Below, piece after piece: positions 19,825 through 43,986 of a stretch of DNA of 64,000 bases. The translations under genes were made by a program, and so were the position numbers. This DNA is from Acanthamoeba castellanii str. Neff (lineage: Eukaryota > Discosea > Longamoebia > Acanthamoebidae), in contig NW_004457618.1 of the NCBI RefSeq assembly GCF_000313135.1, forward strand, positions 492,782 through 556,781, written 5' to 3'. The notes beneath the pieces were generated by a model, which made no database searches, had not been told where the DNA came from, and saw nothing but the letters and a program-made list of their open reading frames with translations. How positions within the stretch are numbered: the first letter of the stretch is position 1; each line of letters starts with the position of its first letter.

Positions 19825-22559
19825 CTATGCGGCGTTGGTGTGGGCGAGCTGCGGATGCTGGGCTCCTGCGGTTTGGAGCCATCGCGAGTAGCAGAGGGCG
19901 GCCGCGGTGACTGCGCCGAAGGAAATGACGACGAGGATGCCGAACTGCTCCGGCGAGAAGAACACGATGCCCATCGCGAACGAGAAGAGCGAGAAGATGT
20001 TGGTGAGCGAGTACTCCACCGAGTTGATGACGCCCCGCGACTCCGCCGGCACATACTCCTATCAACACCGCACACGCACGCACGCACGCACAAATGAGCA
20101 TTTTTGGTTTTAACGGTGAGGTGTGTGCGGGCGACGGCGGCGTGCCTGCATGAGCTGGCGTTCGGCGAGGTCGAAGGTCCAGAGGCCGATGCGCGAGAGG
20201 ATGAGGCAGAGGAGAAACACCCAGAGCGACCAGGAAGTGTAGGCGTTGTTGTTGCTCTCCTCCTCTTGCAAGAAGAGCGCGCTCAATGCGCTGGCGAGGC
20301 TGAGTTGGCCGTCGGCGACGAGGCGGCCGAACTGGACCACGTTGGGCGCCAGGAAGAACACAACACCCACCAGCAAGCACACATCCTGGCCCCAGATCGC
20401 GTACAACCCTGCGTGTGTGCGGTGTGCGCGGTTTGTGCGATGGGTGGTGCGTGAGTGCGTGAATGCGTGAGTGCGTGAGTGTGGTATGAAAGAAAAGAAG
20501 AAGAAGAAGACGGGCGACGACGTTACCCGTTTTCTCAATGCCGAATCGCTTGAAGAGGCGAGAGGTGAAGAAGGTGGGGATCATGCCGATCACCGACGAT
20601 ATGCCCATGTAGAGGGCGATGTAGATTTCGTTGATTCCGTGCGTCAGCAGGTACGCCGACATCAACGCCCCCGGGCTGCGGCCGGATCACACCATGACAC
20701 CTCCTTATTAGGTACACTGCTACACTGCAGTTACATTGCAACAACCGCCGGTATCGTAGGTCCAGAGGCGTACCTCAGCGCGGTCCAAAAGAGGAGGGCG
20801 TAGGCGAAGCTGGCGAGGAAGGTGCGGCGGGAGGCGATGTAGGCGCGCCACCCGGCCCACAGGGTCGAGAAGGCGTTGCCGTGCGACTGCCTGACGACGA
20901 TCTTCTTCTGCAGGCCCGGCACCTCGTTGTAGATGTGCAGCAGCGAGAACAGCTCCGGCAGGATCGACACCGCATTCCACATACACACGAATATCAAGCT
21001 GCCCGCTACACACATACATATCCACATGTTGACGTTTTTTATACAGTTCGCGTGCATTATTCAAGACCAAGATAAAAGTTAAGTAACGTACTGGTGGATG
21101 TGATGGACATGACGAGGGAGAAGGCCACGGGGGCCGCCACCTTACAGAAAAGGCTAATGCGTGTCACCATGGCATTGGCGTCTGTCACAACACAAGTTTA
21201 AAAACAGTTACAAGGGAACATAATGGCCAATCAGCAATTAAGTGTTGTGCGTTACCGGTGAGGGCGTCTCGATCGCCCGAGGTGAGGACCACCACCCAGT
21301 CGCGGCCCACCGCAATGTCCTCGGCCATGGACGCCAGCGCCGCCACCGAACCCACCTGTGTGGACAGAAAGGGGTGAACCAGCTGCGTGTGCGGTGCGGT
21401 GTGCAACAGACATGCGCGCGTGCGTGTGCGCACACGAGTGCGGCGGATGGCCTGGTGCGCTAGGGTACCGCGACGAGGGAGAAGAAGAGGGAGAGGAATC
21501 GCCAATCGCTCAGCGGCGGGTGGGGTGCCTCGAAGGGGAGGAGGAGGTAGAGGAAGACGGCGCAGATCATCACGCAGCCGTTCTGCACCATCAGCGAAAA
21601 GGTGATGATCTTCTTGCGGTCCACCTCATCCACCATGCGCCCCATCCACGTCCCTAGCCGTCAGTCGTATAGGAGTCAGCGACCATTCGATCGAATGACA
21701 TCGTGTGCCGTGTGCCGTGTGCCGTGTGCCGTGTGCCGTGTGCCGTGTGCTGTGTGCCGTGTGCCGTGTGCCGTGTGCCGTGTGTCGTATGCCGTGTGTC
21801 GTGTGTGTCGTGTGTGTCGTGTGTCATGTGCCGTGTGTATCGCGTGTGGTGCGTCGTGTGGCACCAACCAAAGATGACGCAGGCGAGTTGTGTGGCAAAG
21901 GGGAAGGCGGAAGCTGGAAGCAAGCTGTCCCTGAAGATCGACGTCAACAGTAATGGCACCTGCAAGTGTGTGTAGAGTGTATCGTTTGCGCGTTGTGTGT
22001 GCGTGCGTGCGCGCGCGCGCATTGTGCGTTGTTGTTACATCAGACGACTGATCCTCCCTATTGTGGTCCAACGAGAAGACATTGGCCTACCGCGAATCCC
22101 CACATGCGATCGCCCCACGCCGACAGAAAGGAGCTGCAGTACAGCACTCGCAACAAAGACTGCCCTCGGCCTCCTGCACCGGCACATGCAATGTCAATAC
22201 ACCAGTCCGCTATAATAATAATACAATTTCGATATTTAAATGTAAGATATATATATACATGGGAGAATAGGAATGGTGTGGCTAGGGGTGGCGAGAACTG
22301 CACCGTCTGCGTGGTCGTCCTCGAGGAGTTCAAATTGGGGCATCCCCCCCTGCGCCTGGCCTGCGTGGACGGGCGGGGCATCATCGCCATCGTCGTCGTC
22401 GAGCTGGCCTGCTGCGTCGTCCTGGCTCTGCGTCCACGGAGGAAAGCTGTCGCTGGACATGTGGATTTCTTGCAGCTCGTCGTGTCCGTTGAATGCCGGC
22501 TCGTCGAAGGGCGACACCCCCTCCACCTCGGTCCCCAGCGCTTCATAGGCCGCCTCCAT
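19825..22559 (-). CDS. Ferroportin-like metal exporter (SLC40)
   Basis: Ten exons on the minus strand (22299-22559, 22073-22159, 21869-21959, 21469-21653, 21256-21355, 21092-21181, 20774-21005, 20527-20675, 20146-20408, 19825-20058) give 563 residues, the usual ferroportin length. The N terminus is an acidic cytosolic tail rich in Asp/Glu. Ferroportin landmarks follow: FLSAWGDRMW in the first helix, the GRMVDEVDRKK loop, EDIAVGRDWVVV, and TSGDRDALTDANAMVTRI. Later come a GIEKT loop, SRIGLWTFDLAERQLMQ and EYVPAESRGVINSVEYSLTN. Ferroportin is the only known Fe(II) exporter family in eukaryotes. The tail Asp/Glu run could bind metal (inference). The last intron is GC-AG (donor CAG-GCACGC). The gene is head-to-head with phytochelatin synthase, about 100 bp apart. 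Confidence 0.92.
21703..21840. repeat. GTGCCGT tandem repeat in a ferroportin intron
   Basis: About ten copies of a 7-base GTGCCGT unit, grading into GTGTGTC, lie within the intron 21654-21868. Confidence 0.9.
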
Positions 22560-22661
22560 TTTGTTGTATTTTATTATCTTATGCTAATAAAACAATATAA
22601 TGCGATACCCGAAAAAGGAAAAACAAGAGGAAAAGGCTGTCAAATTTAAAAAAGCAGGAAC
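22560..22661. promoter_or_regulatory. Shared ferroportin / phytochelatin synthase promoter region
   Basis: Only 102 bases lie between the two divergent start codons. The segment is much richer in A/T than its surroundings, with TTTTATTATCTTATGC and AAATTTAAAAAAG runs. No metal-responsive motif is named, but the spacing implies that both genes share one control region. Confidence 0.6.
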
Positions 22662-24984
22662 ATGGAAAAGAAGGAGCAGCAGAAGGAGCAGCAGGGGTTC
22701 TACCGACGTCCGCTGCCGGACGTGTGCGTGGACTTTGCGTCGGCTGAGGGCCGTGCCCTCTTTGCAGAGGCGCTGCAGGCCTCGCGCATGACTTGCTACT
22801 TCCCCCTCGCCGCCCAATTCCACACCCAAAGGCACCCCCCTTACCTCCTGCACTGCTTTTTTTCCTATTTACTTATGAATTAATCCAGTTAATTATTTAT
22901 TATTTTAGATATTTTAACAATTTAATTAAAATCTCAATTATTTGCTTCGGTGGAAACAGTGAACCGGCGTATTGTGGGCTGGGCACGCTGGCCATGGTGC
23001 TCAACGCGCTGGCCATCGACCCGCAGCGGATCTGGAAGGGTCCCTGGCGCTGGTTCTCCGAAGAGCTCCTCGACTGCTGCTCGCCTCTCGAGGTGCTCCC
23101 CACCGCCCTCCAGATATCTGGCCACAGTGCGTTGCCACGCTGCAGTTCGTTCTTGAGCAACACATCATCACCACCGCCATCATCGTAATCATCGCCGTCG
23201 TTGTCGTCGTTGTCGTCCTCAGGTGGTCAAGAAGAACGGCATCACCATCTCCGAGTTCGTCTGCCTCGGTATCGAACCCTCCTTCTCTCAGCCATGATCA
23301 TGGTTGAGGGTGATGCTGACGACGACGACGATGTGACATGGGGCGGTTGGTGGTCGGTCAGCGCGCTGCAACGGTGCCGCGGCGCAGCCCATCTACGCAT
23401 CAGAGAGGTACCCACAATCTGCACACGGCATGCATGTCGCTTGTGTTGGTCATCAGTTTGGCGAGCACACAAAACTCACCGCACGCACAACACCAGCGAT
23501 GTGGACCAGTTCCGGGAGGTGGTGCGGGAGTGCTCAGCCAGGGACGATCGTCTCCTGGTCGTATCCTACGACCGAAGGTACGCCCAAGGCTGCACCTCCG
23601 GAAACGTTCAAACTGTGAGCAATGTAATATAGTTCTATATGTGTCCATGTATTGACGCAATGTCTAGAGTTATATTGTAATTGTAATTAATTGAGTGTTG
23701 GGACCTCAGAGGCCTGAAGCAAACCGGATCCGGCCATTTCAGCCCCATCGGCGGGTACCACCCAGACAAAGACATGGGTACGTGCACCAGTTTCTTCGAT
23801 TTTCTTAAAAAAATACCAAAGAGCTTTACCCCATCTAACCACATCTACCATGTCGCCACGTAACATAGTACTCATCCTCGACGTGGCGCGCTTCAAGTAT
23901 CCGCCCCACTGGGTCTCGCTCCCCACCCTGTTTGCCGCCATGCAGACCATCGACTCCGCCTCCCAGCGATCTCGCGGTACGTCCACTCGTGTGCGTGCGT
24001 GTGCGGTGGTGCGTGTGCGACAAGTGCGATCTGTGCGATGTGTGCGTCGACGCAATGATACCAATCTCATGGGCGTACGTACCACCACCAGGCTACATCA
24101 GCGTGACGGCGGCCCCGCAGCGGCCGCACATCTTCTCGCGGATCCGGGCCGGGTCGGGCGAGTGGGCGCAGCTCGTGGATCGGCTGTGCAACCAGCTGCC
24201 CGCGCTCTTCGCCCACAACAGGCTGCAGCAGTCCGCCGCCGACTCGCCCGCACCGCCGCCGGTGGTGGAACTGCCCGAGTTCGTCGCGACGGCGCTGGCC
24301 TACATCACCGCCCCTTCGCCCAGCCTGCTGACGTCAGCATCGTCATTGTCGTCGTGCGCCATCAGCGACTTCTTCAGCACCTACGAGAAGGACCTCCAGG
24401 ACCGTATGACCGTCGAGCACCGGCAGATGGTGAAGCAGCTCTTCGACGAGATCCACTCCACCGACATCTACCGCGCCCTCGACGCCACCGACACCGCGAG
24501 CAGACGCATTGGCGGCGGCGGCGAAGCGGCGTGTTGTCGCGTCAGCACCGTGCACGATGAAGACAGGAAGAAGCCAACGACTGCGAGTTCATCGCCGGCC
24601 ACCATTCCCGGCGAGCTGGCGACGCTCATCCTCTTCCTGCTCCTGCGACAGCTCGACGAGACCAAGCACCATCAGCAGCAGCAGCAAGAGCAAGTGCAAG
24701 AGCCCGAAGCGGCATCGTCGTCGTCGTCGTCGACTTCATCGCCGGCTCCAGCCTGTTCGTCGTGCACGGCGTCGCTAGGGCCGAAGCAGCAGCAGCAGCG
24801 GCAAGAGCCCCACGACGGCTGCGCCCGGGCGAGCGAGGTCCGCTTCGGGGAGTCGGTGGCGGCGGCGTTCAAGCAGCTCGACGCGCTGCCGCTGGTGTCG
24901 GGCGAGGTCGGGTACCTGTGGGCCTCCTTCCGCAACATCGCCTTCTTCTGCGCCTGCCGCGACCGACGCACGCCTTGCCACTGA
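22662..24984 (+). CDS. Phytochelatin synthase
   Basis: Eight exons (22662-22831, 22960-23092, 23223-23268, 23362-23407, 23497-23577, 23710-23777, 23869-23976, 24092-24984) encode 514 residues. The N-terminal ~220 residues are the papain-like catalytic domain: FYRRPLP at the start, [18 protein letters not shown] with the catalytic Cys, [26 protein letters not shown] with the catalytic His, and [12 protein letters not shown] with the Asp. The enzyme joins gamma-Glu-Cys units of glutathione into phytochelatins when metals such as Cd or Zn are present. The long C-terminal half is variable, with Cys pairs, poly-Gln and poly-Ser runs, as in other family members where it serves metal sensing. The first intron uses a GC donor (AAAG-GCACCC). 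It is head-to-head with a ferroportin-like exporter. Confidence 0.95.
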
Positions 24985-25116
24985 CGAGGCTGATGATGAT
25001 CACACCACCAAGCCCGCCCGCTTGGAGCTCGGCGAGCGAGAGTAAAGAAATCTTCTCGTAAGAACTATAACAAATAAACTCGTGCACAAGCACAAGAGTC
25101 TCTCTCCTGGTGGCGA

Positions 25117-28100
25117 TCACCTGAGGATGAAGAGGAGGAGCAACGCGAAGAGGAGGACGCCGACGATCCAGTGCATACAGCAGGCGCCCACCATGTGGGA
25201 GTGACCGGGTTGCACCATAGCCTGGGGCAAAGGCGTTCTTTAGAAACACAAACACCAAACTTCAGGTATTTGTGGCGCCACCAAAAAGATATGCGTACCC
25301 TGTCGTTGGCGGCGTACACGCCGTAGAAGTGGAAGAACCGGGGGTCGTCCGGCCTGATGTGCGCAGGGCACGTGTCCTGGCTCCTGCTGCCCCACACCAC
25401 CGGCGCCTGTGGTAGATTATCCCACCATCATGATTGCGTTGTTACCGCGTACGATTGGCATTCCAACAACAGCCACAATATTGCGGTGGGAGTGCGTACG
25501 TTGGGCTCTAGGGCACCCTGGACTGGCGGGCACGCAGTGCAGGAGGTCGAGCCTTCTTCCGCTGCGTACGAGCCGGGCGGGCACATGGAGCAGTGGGTGT
25601 TGCCCGAGCCCTCGGCGAACTGGCCCCGGGCACACGCCGTGCAGACCTCGGAATTGGGGTGGTAGGAGAAGGTGCCGAGCGGGCAGGGCGTGCATCCCCG
25701 CATCCTGTCGAGGGCCATGCCGGGAGGGCAGAGCTCCTCCGGGTCTGGTATGTGAAGAATTCAGAAAAAAATGAGAGAATGACGGGGGTGGTTGAGCTCT
25801 TATGGAGGAGGAAGAGCGACGAACGATCAGTGGCGAAGTGGGGCTTGAGGGCGGCGACCACGATATCGAGCACCTCCTGCACGGGGACCACCATGTTGCC
25901 GGCCCACGAAGACTCGGGAATGGGCAACATCCAGTACTCTACCCCCACCGCTGCACGCGCCAAAGTCAGGTGACACGGCCATGTGTGGTGTGTGTGTGTG
26001 TGTGTGTGTGCGGACATTACGTTAGCAACGCAACAAAGTGGTGGCTTCGAAGATTGGTGATGGCGCGTACCGGCGGCCATGTGCCAGTAGCAGAGGAGAG
26101 GGTAGGACATGTGCAGGAATTCGATGACCTTGGTCCCTTCCTGCGTCCACAGCATGTTCGTCATGCCAGCGCCGTGCGGTCCGATGACCAAGATGGCGCG
26201 CTGGAAAAGGCCGATGGTCTCCTCCACGCCGAGCGAACCGTCGAAGACCACCAACTCCAGATCTGTCCGCGGACAAAAGGGGGTGCAGCCCTTCAACACC
26301 AATACAGGAAACGAAGAAGAGCATCGAGCATGCGCGCGCGAGCACGCACCGGTCTTGGCAAGCAGAGCGCGCATGGCTTTGATGATGAACCTCTCGTTCG
26401 CCACATCGCGGGACCACGACCCTTCGCGCGACGCGTAGATCACCAGGTTCCTCGGACCTTGCACCGGAACCTTAACAGCCCAGAGGGGGGGGGTGAGAAA
26501 CAGCAGAGAGGTCTCTTCGTATGTCTGAGTAGATGAAGAAGAAAAGAATGGCAAGAGAGTGGAGGAATGTGTAGTACGTCGACGGCGAGGTGTTGGTAGA
26601 GCGCCAACAGATTCTCCTGGGGCGGCGAGAACATCTTGGTCGGCGTGGGCACGTACAGGGTGTTCGCGAAGATTACCTGACAGGCGACTAGGAGGTTAGG
26701 AGCGCACAATACACCGTCACCGGTGAGAAGCCGGTGAGATTGCGTACGTGATCATGGCGGAGGGTCTCGATCCTGTCAGCGGCGATGCCGAGCCTCGCCA
26801 AGAACTGCCGATCACGCACCGTAGGAGTAAGAGCTAGAAACAAGACCAAAGGGGCCGTGCATGGGAGTGAAGGGGGGCGGATCCGCGTGCCTGCCGGATG
26901 AATGGTCGGTCTCGGGTGAGCAGCCGCACTGACGGGTCCTGCAGCAGGATGTCCCTGGCCATGATCAATCGCGGCAGACTCTCCGCCACGAAGTGGTAGT
27001 AGTTCTCCTGGTAGGGCTGCACCATGGTGATTCGTTGTTAACACGATGTGTGAGCGACATCCAAGAAGAGCGACGGGAGCAGGAGGGAGCTCAAGAGTCG
27101 TCAGATATCGGATGAGACGGGTGGCATGTCAGGGAGTATTACCTGAAGGATGGTGACGAGCTTGTCGACGCAGATCACCGAGAGGGGTCTCGCGGGCATG
27201 AAGACACCCGGACCGTGGCCCCCCGAGGGGCGTTCGCCTGCGTGGCGCATCGGCTCGCCTCCGCCCTCGCCTCCGGAATGCCTCTTGGCCTCATCGCTGG
27301 CCAGCTGGCCAGACTCCGACGTGATGGGGTCGGTGGGCTGCTCCGCGGCGGCGGCCGCCATGTCCGCCTCCTCCTTTGCCTGCCAGTGGGGCTCGTGCCA
27401 CCTGCGATTGCCCTGGCTCGGATAGACCCACGAGCTGTCGAACACCAATCCTGCGGCGGGGCCACACCAGAGAGTGGAGTGAGTTGCGAAGAAAGCAGTG
27501 AGCACTGAGCAAGGGGATTCGCTTCGCTGAGCAGAGAGGGAGAGCTCACCGTCGTAGTCGACGTAGGCGTTGTTAAGAGCAACAACGAATGGGCTACCCT
27601 CGAGCACAAAGTCGTTGCAGTGCTCACTGCTGTCCAGGTCGTCCGCCTACGCGTTAGTCTTGCACTGCAAAGAAGAAAACGCGTAAAAGAGATGTTCAAA
27701 CGCGGAGTGTACGCACCCTGTACACTTGGCGGGCGGAACGAAGTTCTGTTCGTGGTTGAAGGTCTCTTCAGCCTGGTCGAGGAATGCGACGTCCAACATC
27801 TTGGGAAGAGGCCGCTCGAAGGAAGCCCACTTGCCCTGCACTCCCTCACCTGGTACGAGACGATGAGAAAACATGTAGCGACCGGCATGCCAGCGCCTTC
27901 TGAACAAGAGCAGCTGGCTACGAACCAGAGATGGAAGAGGGCAGATCTTGCGCGTCATGCCAACTGGCGCGCTCACCCACGTTCCTCACCCAGTCGCCCA
28001 TCTGGGGCAGCTGCCCATGCTCGCCACATTCTTGATGCACCTGCGCCTCTTGCGCGAGCGCCACCGCCACCTGCACAACGAGCACGTTAGTACCCTGCGC

Positions 28101-28159
28101 ACAATCTCCACCTCCCAGACTCGGATTTGATGAACATTCAAAAAAAGATGGATCATCAT
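25117..28159 (-). CDS. GT61-type glycosyltransferase with Cys-rich repeats and C-terminal TM helix
   Basis: Fourteen predicted exons give about 654 residues: 28094-28159, 27990-28070, 27713-27946, 27550-27646, 27143-27450, 26891-27016, 26748-26804, 26578-26676, 26350-26470, 26071-26262, 25825-25950, 25500-25744, 25299-25406, 25117-25221. The middle matches the DUF563/GT61 family: QENYYHFVAESLPRL, FLARLGI, NTLYVPTP, NLVIYASREGS, and the hallmark VIGPHGAGMTNMLW. Behind it are two Cys-rich ephrin-receptor/GCC2-like repeats (C..CPLGTFSYHPNSEVC, C.MCPPGSYAAEEGSTSC) and a C-terminal TM helix (IVGVLLFALLLLFIL). GT61 enzymes transfer GlcNAc or xylose in the secretory pathway. The N terminus is uncertain: a hydrophobic stretch at 28553-28640 could be an upstream signal-anchor exon. 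The 26805-26890 intron uses a GC donor. Confidence 0.75.
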
Positions 28160-28674
28160 GGATGCATTGGCGTAGAGAAAGTGTCGGGCCTCAACAAAGT
28201 CGAAAGGAACAGAGAGATGGTACCAACAATGCAAGTACAACTATACAACGCGAGGCCATGCCAAGCATCAACTGGATGTTTCTCGTCTTCCTCAGACGCC
28301 TCTTGGCTATTTTTCTAATAAAGAATAAATAGCAACCAAGAAAGTGCTCAGGAAAGAGAGTATCGCCTCAAAGAAACCTCCAAGGAAAGGGAAGTCTACG
28401 CTGCCGGCGCTGCGCTGTCACACGCACGGAGGATTGTGGATGATTGATACTTGTTTGATTTCTAATCACTGAGATTATTTAATTGATAAACATCATCGAC
28501 TACCCACGAAGAGCAGTCATGCGGTTTGCCCCCCCCCAAGTTCCACTTACCTTTTTGCACGTTATGCCAAATTAGGTTGCCCGTGAGCACGAAGGTAGCG
28601 ACAAGGAGAGAAGAGGAGAGGAGAGTGAGAGTGAGAGTGATCAAAGACGGATTAACTTCTCTGAGCAGGCAAGC
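28160..28674. other. Region between divergent GT61-like and myosin genes
   Basis: 515 bases. On the minus strand, 28553-28640 encodes a hydrophobic segment (LLSSSLLVATFVLTGNLIWH) without an ATG. It ends in a good donor (AAAG-GTAAGTGG) and may be an unassigned 5' exon of the glycosyltransferase. The rest presumably holds both promoters. Confidence 0.4.
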
Positions 28675-40978
<12,304 letters not shown>

Positions 40979-41173
40979 GAGAGAGAGAGAGAGAGGCAGT
41001 CACCAAGGATTGAATTGCCACTACCGCTGGGTCTCCTCCTCCACACGGACAGGCGTATTCGCTTGACAATGACTCTAATTATTATTAATTATTATTAATT
41101 ATTAATTATTATTCTGTACTACCATATCCATGAGGTGTGTCCGTGTGCGCTGTACATTGGGGGGGGGGGTTGG

Positions 41174-42801
41174 TCACGACGAAGACGACGAAGCAGCGTG
41201 GTGTGCATCGGGGTAGACGCGGGCGAGCATCTGCTCGTAGACTCGGTAGAGGAAGAACTGGACCGCCACCGACGGGGTTTGCTGTGCCACCCGCGGCCAC
41301 GCGCCTCTGTCCAATCCGATCCGATGACACACGCGCGCGTGAGCGAACCCCGGTGAGTGTGTGGGAACTGGTGCAAGAGGCGATTGAGACTGACAGTACC
41401 GGAACCACTTGCGCCACAGTCCCTGGTCCTGGGCGTTGATCTTGCGGATGGCCTCCATCACCCGCAGCTTTCGCTTGTTGGGATCAGCGCCCGAGTAGGC
41501 CTGCACCTGGGTCTTGATCAGGTCCAACGGGTTGGTCATGTAGGCCGAGATGGCGCCCGCCGTCGCTCCAGCAGCCAACGGGATCCACGTGGGCGGCCGA
41601 GCGTCGGAAGTCGACGCGAAATGGCTGCATTTGTGCGGCAGAGCAATGAGTCGTCGGCCAGAGAGAAGAGGTGATGATGGAGAGAGAGAGAGAGAGAGAA
41701 GGAGCCGGTAGTTCACCTCTGGAGCACGCTCTCGATGTGGAAGAAGATGCCGAAGCGAAGGCCCAGATTGCCGGTTTGCCGAAGGAGCGTCGCCGAGTTG
41801 CCCCTGATGGCCACCACCCCGAAGAAGAGCGAGAATGGTGTGTGAGTGATGAGGCTCGCGCCAAGTGGCCTGCGAGTGGCATAACGCTGTGGGTTGGGCG
41901 CTACGCACCTGTAGAATCCCAGAAATCCGTCGTTGCGCCACGTGTCTCGGAAGGTGGTCAGCCACGGCACTCCCTGCGAAAGCGGCTTTTGAGCGACGAC
42001 CACTACTACTACTACGACTACTGCAAGTAGCGAGCGAGCGAGCAGGCCTTTGGGGGGGGGGGATATGATATACCCTGGCTTGTGTTCGGGTCTTGGTGCT
42101 TTCGATGGGCGCCATCACGAAGGTGTCGATCACGCCCGCGACGAGGCCGCCCAGGTACTTGCCCCATGTACCCGGACCCGTCATTTGCGTCACCGTCTCT
42201 GCAGGGATCGATCACCACATGATGAAGGTCATTACGACGATGTCAGCCCACCAAGCAGCATTGGTGGTAGAAGAGAGCAGAGAAGCGGTGCACGCACCGG
42301 TAACGTGGAAGCGAAGCGAAGTCTGGAGGCCTCGGCCCAGGGTGCTCGGCACAATGCCTGGTCGTGGAGTGTCAGGAGCCATGGAGAAGAAGATGAAGAA
42401 GGGGTAATGGGGGTAAGGCTCGAGAGCGAGGCAGAAATAGAGGGAAGAGGAGAAGGCAACACCCTGCAAAGGCGAGAGTAGTAGCAGTTGGTTGTCGTAC
42501 CGCGGTAGAACGAGGCGAGGCCCTTGTCGCGCCATCGCGAGGAGATGACCTGCACGGCTGAGGCGGAGGCTGGTGTGTTTTGTAGGACCACCTTGCACGT
42601 CTCGACGGGGTGGGACAGGAAGCGCTCGGTTACCCCAGTCAGCACGCCCGCCACCACGCGGCGCAGCTTGGCACGGGCCTCGGGGTCTTGCACGGCTGCA
42701 TGTTGTTGTTGTTGTTGGGCCTTCACACCGGGCTTGCTGTCGTTCGCGCTATCCTTCACCTGGCGTGTAGCGCCCTCCTGGTGCTTGGGGTGAATCAGCA
42801 T
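41174..42801 (-). CDS. Mitochondrial carrier family protein (SLC25), complete copy
   Basis: Seven exons (42501-42801, 42298-42357, 42074-42198, 41909-41973, 41717-41869, 41400-41624, 41174-41306) encode 353 residues. The three-fold carrier repeat is visible through its signature PX[DE]XX[KR]: SHPVETCKVVLQ in repeat 1, MAPIESTKTRTQA in repeat 2 and TNPLDLIKTQVQ in repeat 3. Each is followed by a GFYRG- or LWRKWF-type motif. About 60 N-terminal residues including poly-Gln precede the first helix. SLC25 proteins exchange metabolites across the inner mitochondrial membrane. The sequence resembles the citrate/tricarboxylate branch, but the substrate is not assigned. The 5' part is duplicated at 46628-47059. 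Confidence 0.88.
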
Positions 42802-43202
42802 CTTTTTGGATGCAGGCAAATGAGGAGTCGTGTAGGAAGATGATAAAAGATTATAACAATGGGCCAAACGAATGGGCAACGGAGGCCTCTGCTGCAACCT
42901 CCAAGATCGATTTTATGGGCCTCACCTACGCCGGGCGAAAGTCAGCCGGCATGCCCGCGAAAACAGCACCCCACCGCGTCCACAAAAATGCCACCTCAAC
43001 CGCCCAAAACAGTCACTACCCCCTCATCACTGTCTCTGATCGCCTTCACGCTTCATCTTCTTGAAGCCTTTGTGGGAAACGGAAGGAGGAGCTGGCCCAA
43101 CTCCGTGGGGTCGTGGTATTTTCCGGGCTCGCTGGTGCATCCCATAATGGGCGCTGCGTGCGCAGAGTAGAAGTGGGCGGGGAGTGCACGAGGGCAAATC
43201 GA
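42802..43202. other. Upstream region of the carrier gene, duplicated
   Basis: About 400 bases with no gene that I can support. The stretch recurs at 47060-47475 with small indels and substitutions, so it belongs to the segmental duplication. Confidence 0.6.
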
Positions 43203-43401
43203 TCAAAAAGCTAAGTTTGCGGGGCTCTTACGCCACGGTGGTGTCTTTGGCCCTGGCCACTCCTCATTACCAGTGGGGTGGTTTAGGTGTGAGGCACCAC
43301 CGCCCAGTCTACGCACATACCAATGCTTGTGGTTCCTTTAGGAAACGATCCCACACGGTGTAGGACCCGGGTTGGGGGACCGTGCTGGTGAACCACCACA
43401 T
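43203..43401 (-). CDS. Putative 46-residue protein, copy 1
   Basis: Two exons (43321-43401 and 43203-43262) with GT-AG ends give a 46-residue Trp/Pro-rich protein. It begins MWWFTSTVPQPGSYTVWDRF and ends WPGPKTPPWRKSPANLAF. The same two exons are base-identical in the duplicate at 47476-47674, while the intron differs. Small Trp/Pro-rich proteins like this are often accessory subunits of mitochondrial complexes, but no family is recognised. Its existence needs transcript evidence. Confidence 0.4.
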
Positions 43402-43986
43402 CTCCTCTTTTTTTCCCCCATCAACAAAAACAAAAAACCTTCCCTCTGCCCTTGTTTGCTCACACACCAGCGATAAACGAAAGAAGAGACTGTTTTGTCA
43501 GCACTTCGAGAGCCGGGTCATTTTTTAACAGGGCTGCAGGATTGTGAGTGCTTTCAGCGTCGGTACCAGGGATAAAAAAAACACAGTTTGAGCCAATGGT
43601 TGTTGTTCTCTCTTGAGCTGAAATGAAGAAACAACCAATAAACAATGGAACACACTGTCACTGAGCTTTTGAGAGTGTCAAATGTGTATATTCATCGTGT
43701 TGGACAAGTTGAGTGCACAGCTCCTTGTGGAGGTTCCCCACTTTGTGTTGGACAGGCCAGCCTGGTATCAGGCACCTTCTTTCTTTCTTTCTTTCTTTCC
43801 TTGGTGTTGTAGTCTGTGAGTGGTGCCCCCAGCAAAGTTCTCTTGCAACAATATGCAGAACTGTTAATGATGAGTCACCAATCAAGATTTTCGGAGGACT
43901 CGCTCTCTTTATTTATTGAAAAAAAATTACCAAGTTGTTCAACTCCAAGACATCCTTCAGCTGCTCATCGACACAACCAGACTATA
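43402..43986. other. Non-coding region with a TTTC repeat
   Basis: 585 bases with no convincing frame. A short (TTTC)n run lies at 43780-43800. From about 43450 the sequence has no counterpart in the second duplication unit. Confidence 0.5.

Noticed and set aside
21703..21877. Cys/Val/Pro-rich frames and a possible small repeat array like CRISPR
   Set aside because: A perfect 7-bp simple repeat without spacers, inside a ferroportin intron.
41137..41439. Plus-strand frames opposite the mitochondrial carrier
   Set aside because: Shadow frames. The minus strand shows three carrier signatures.
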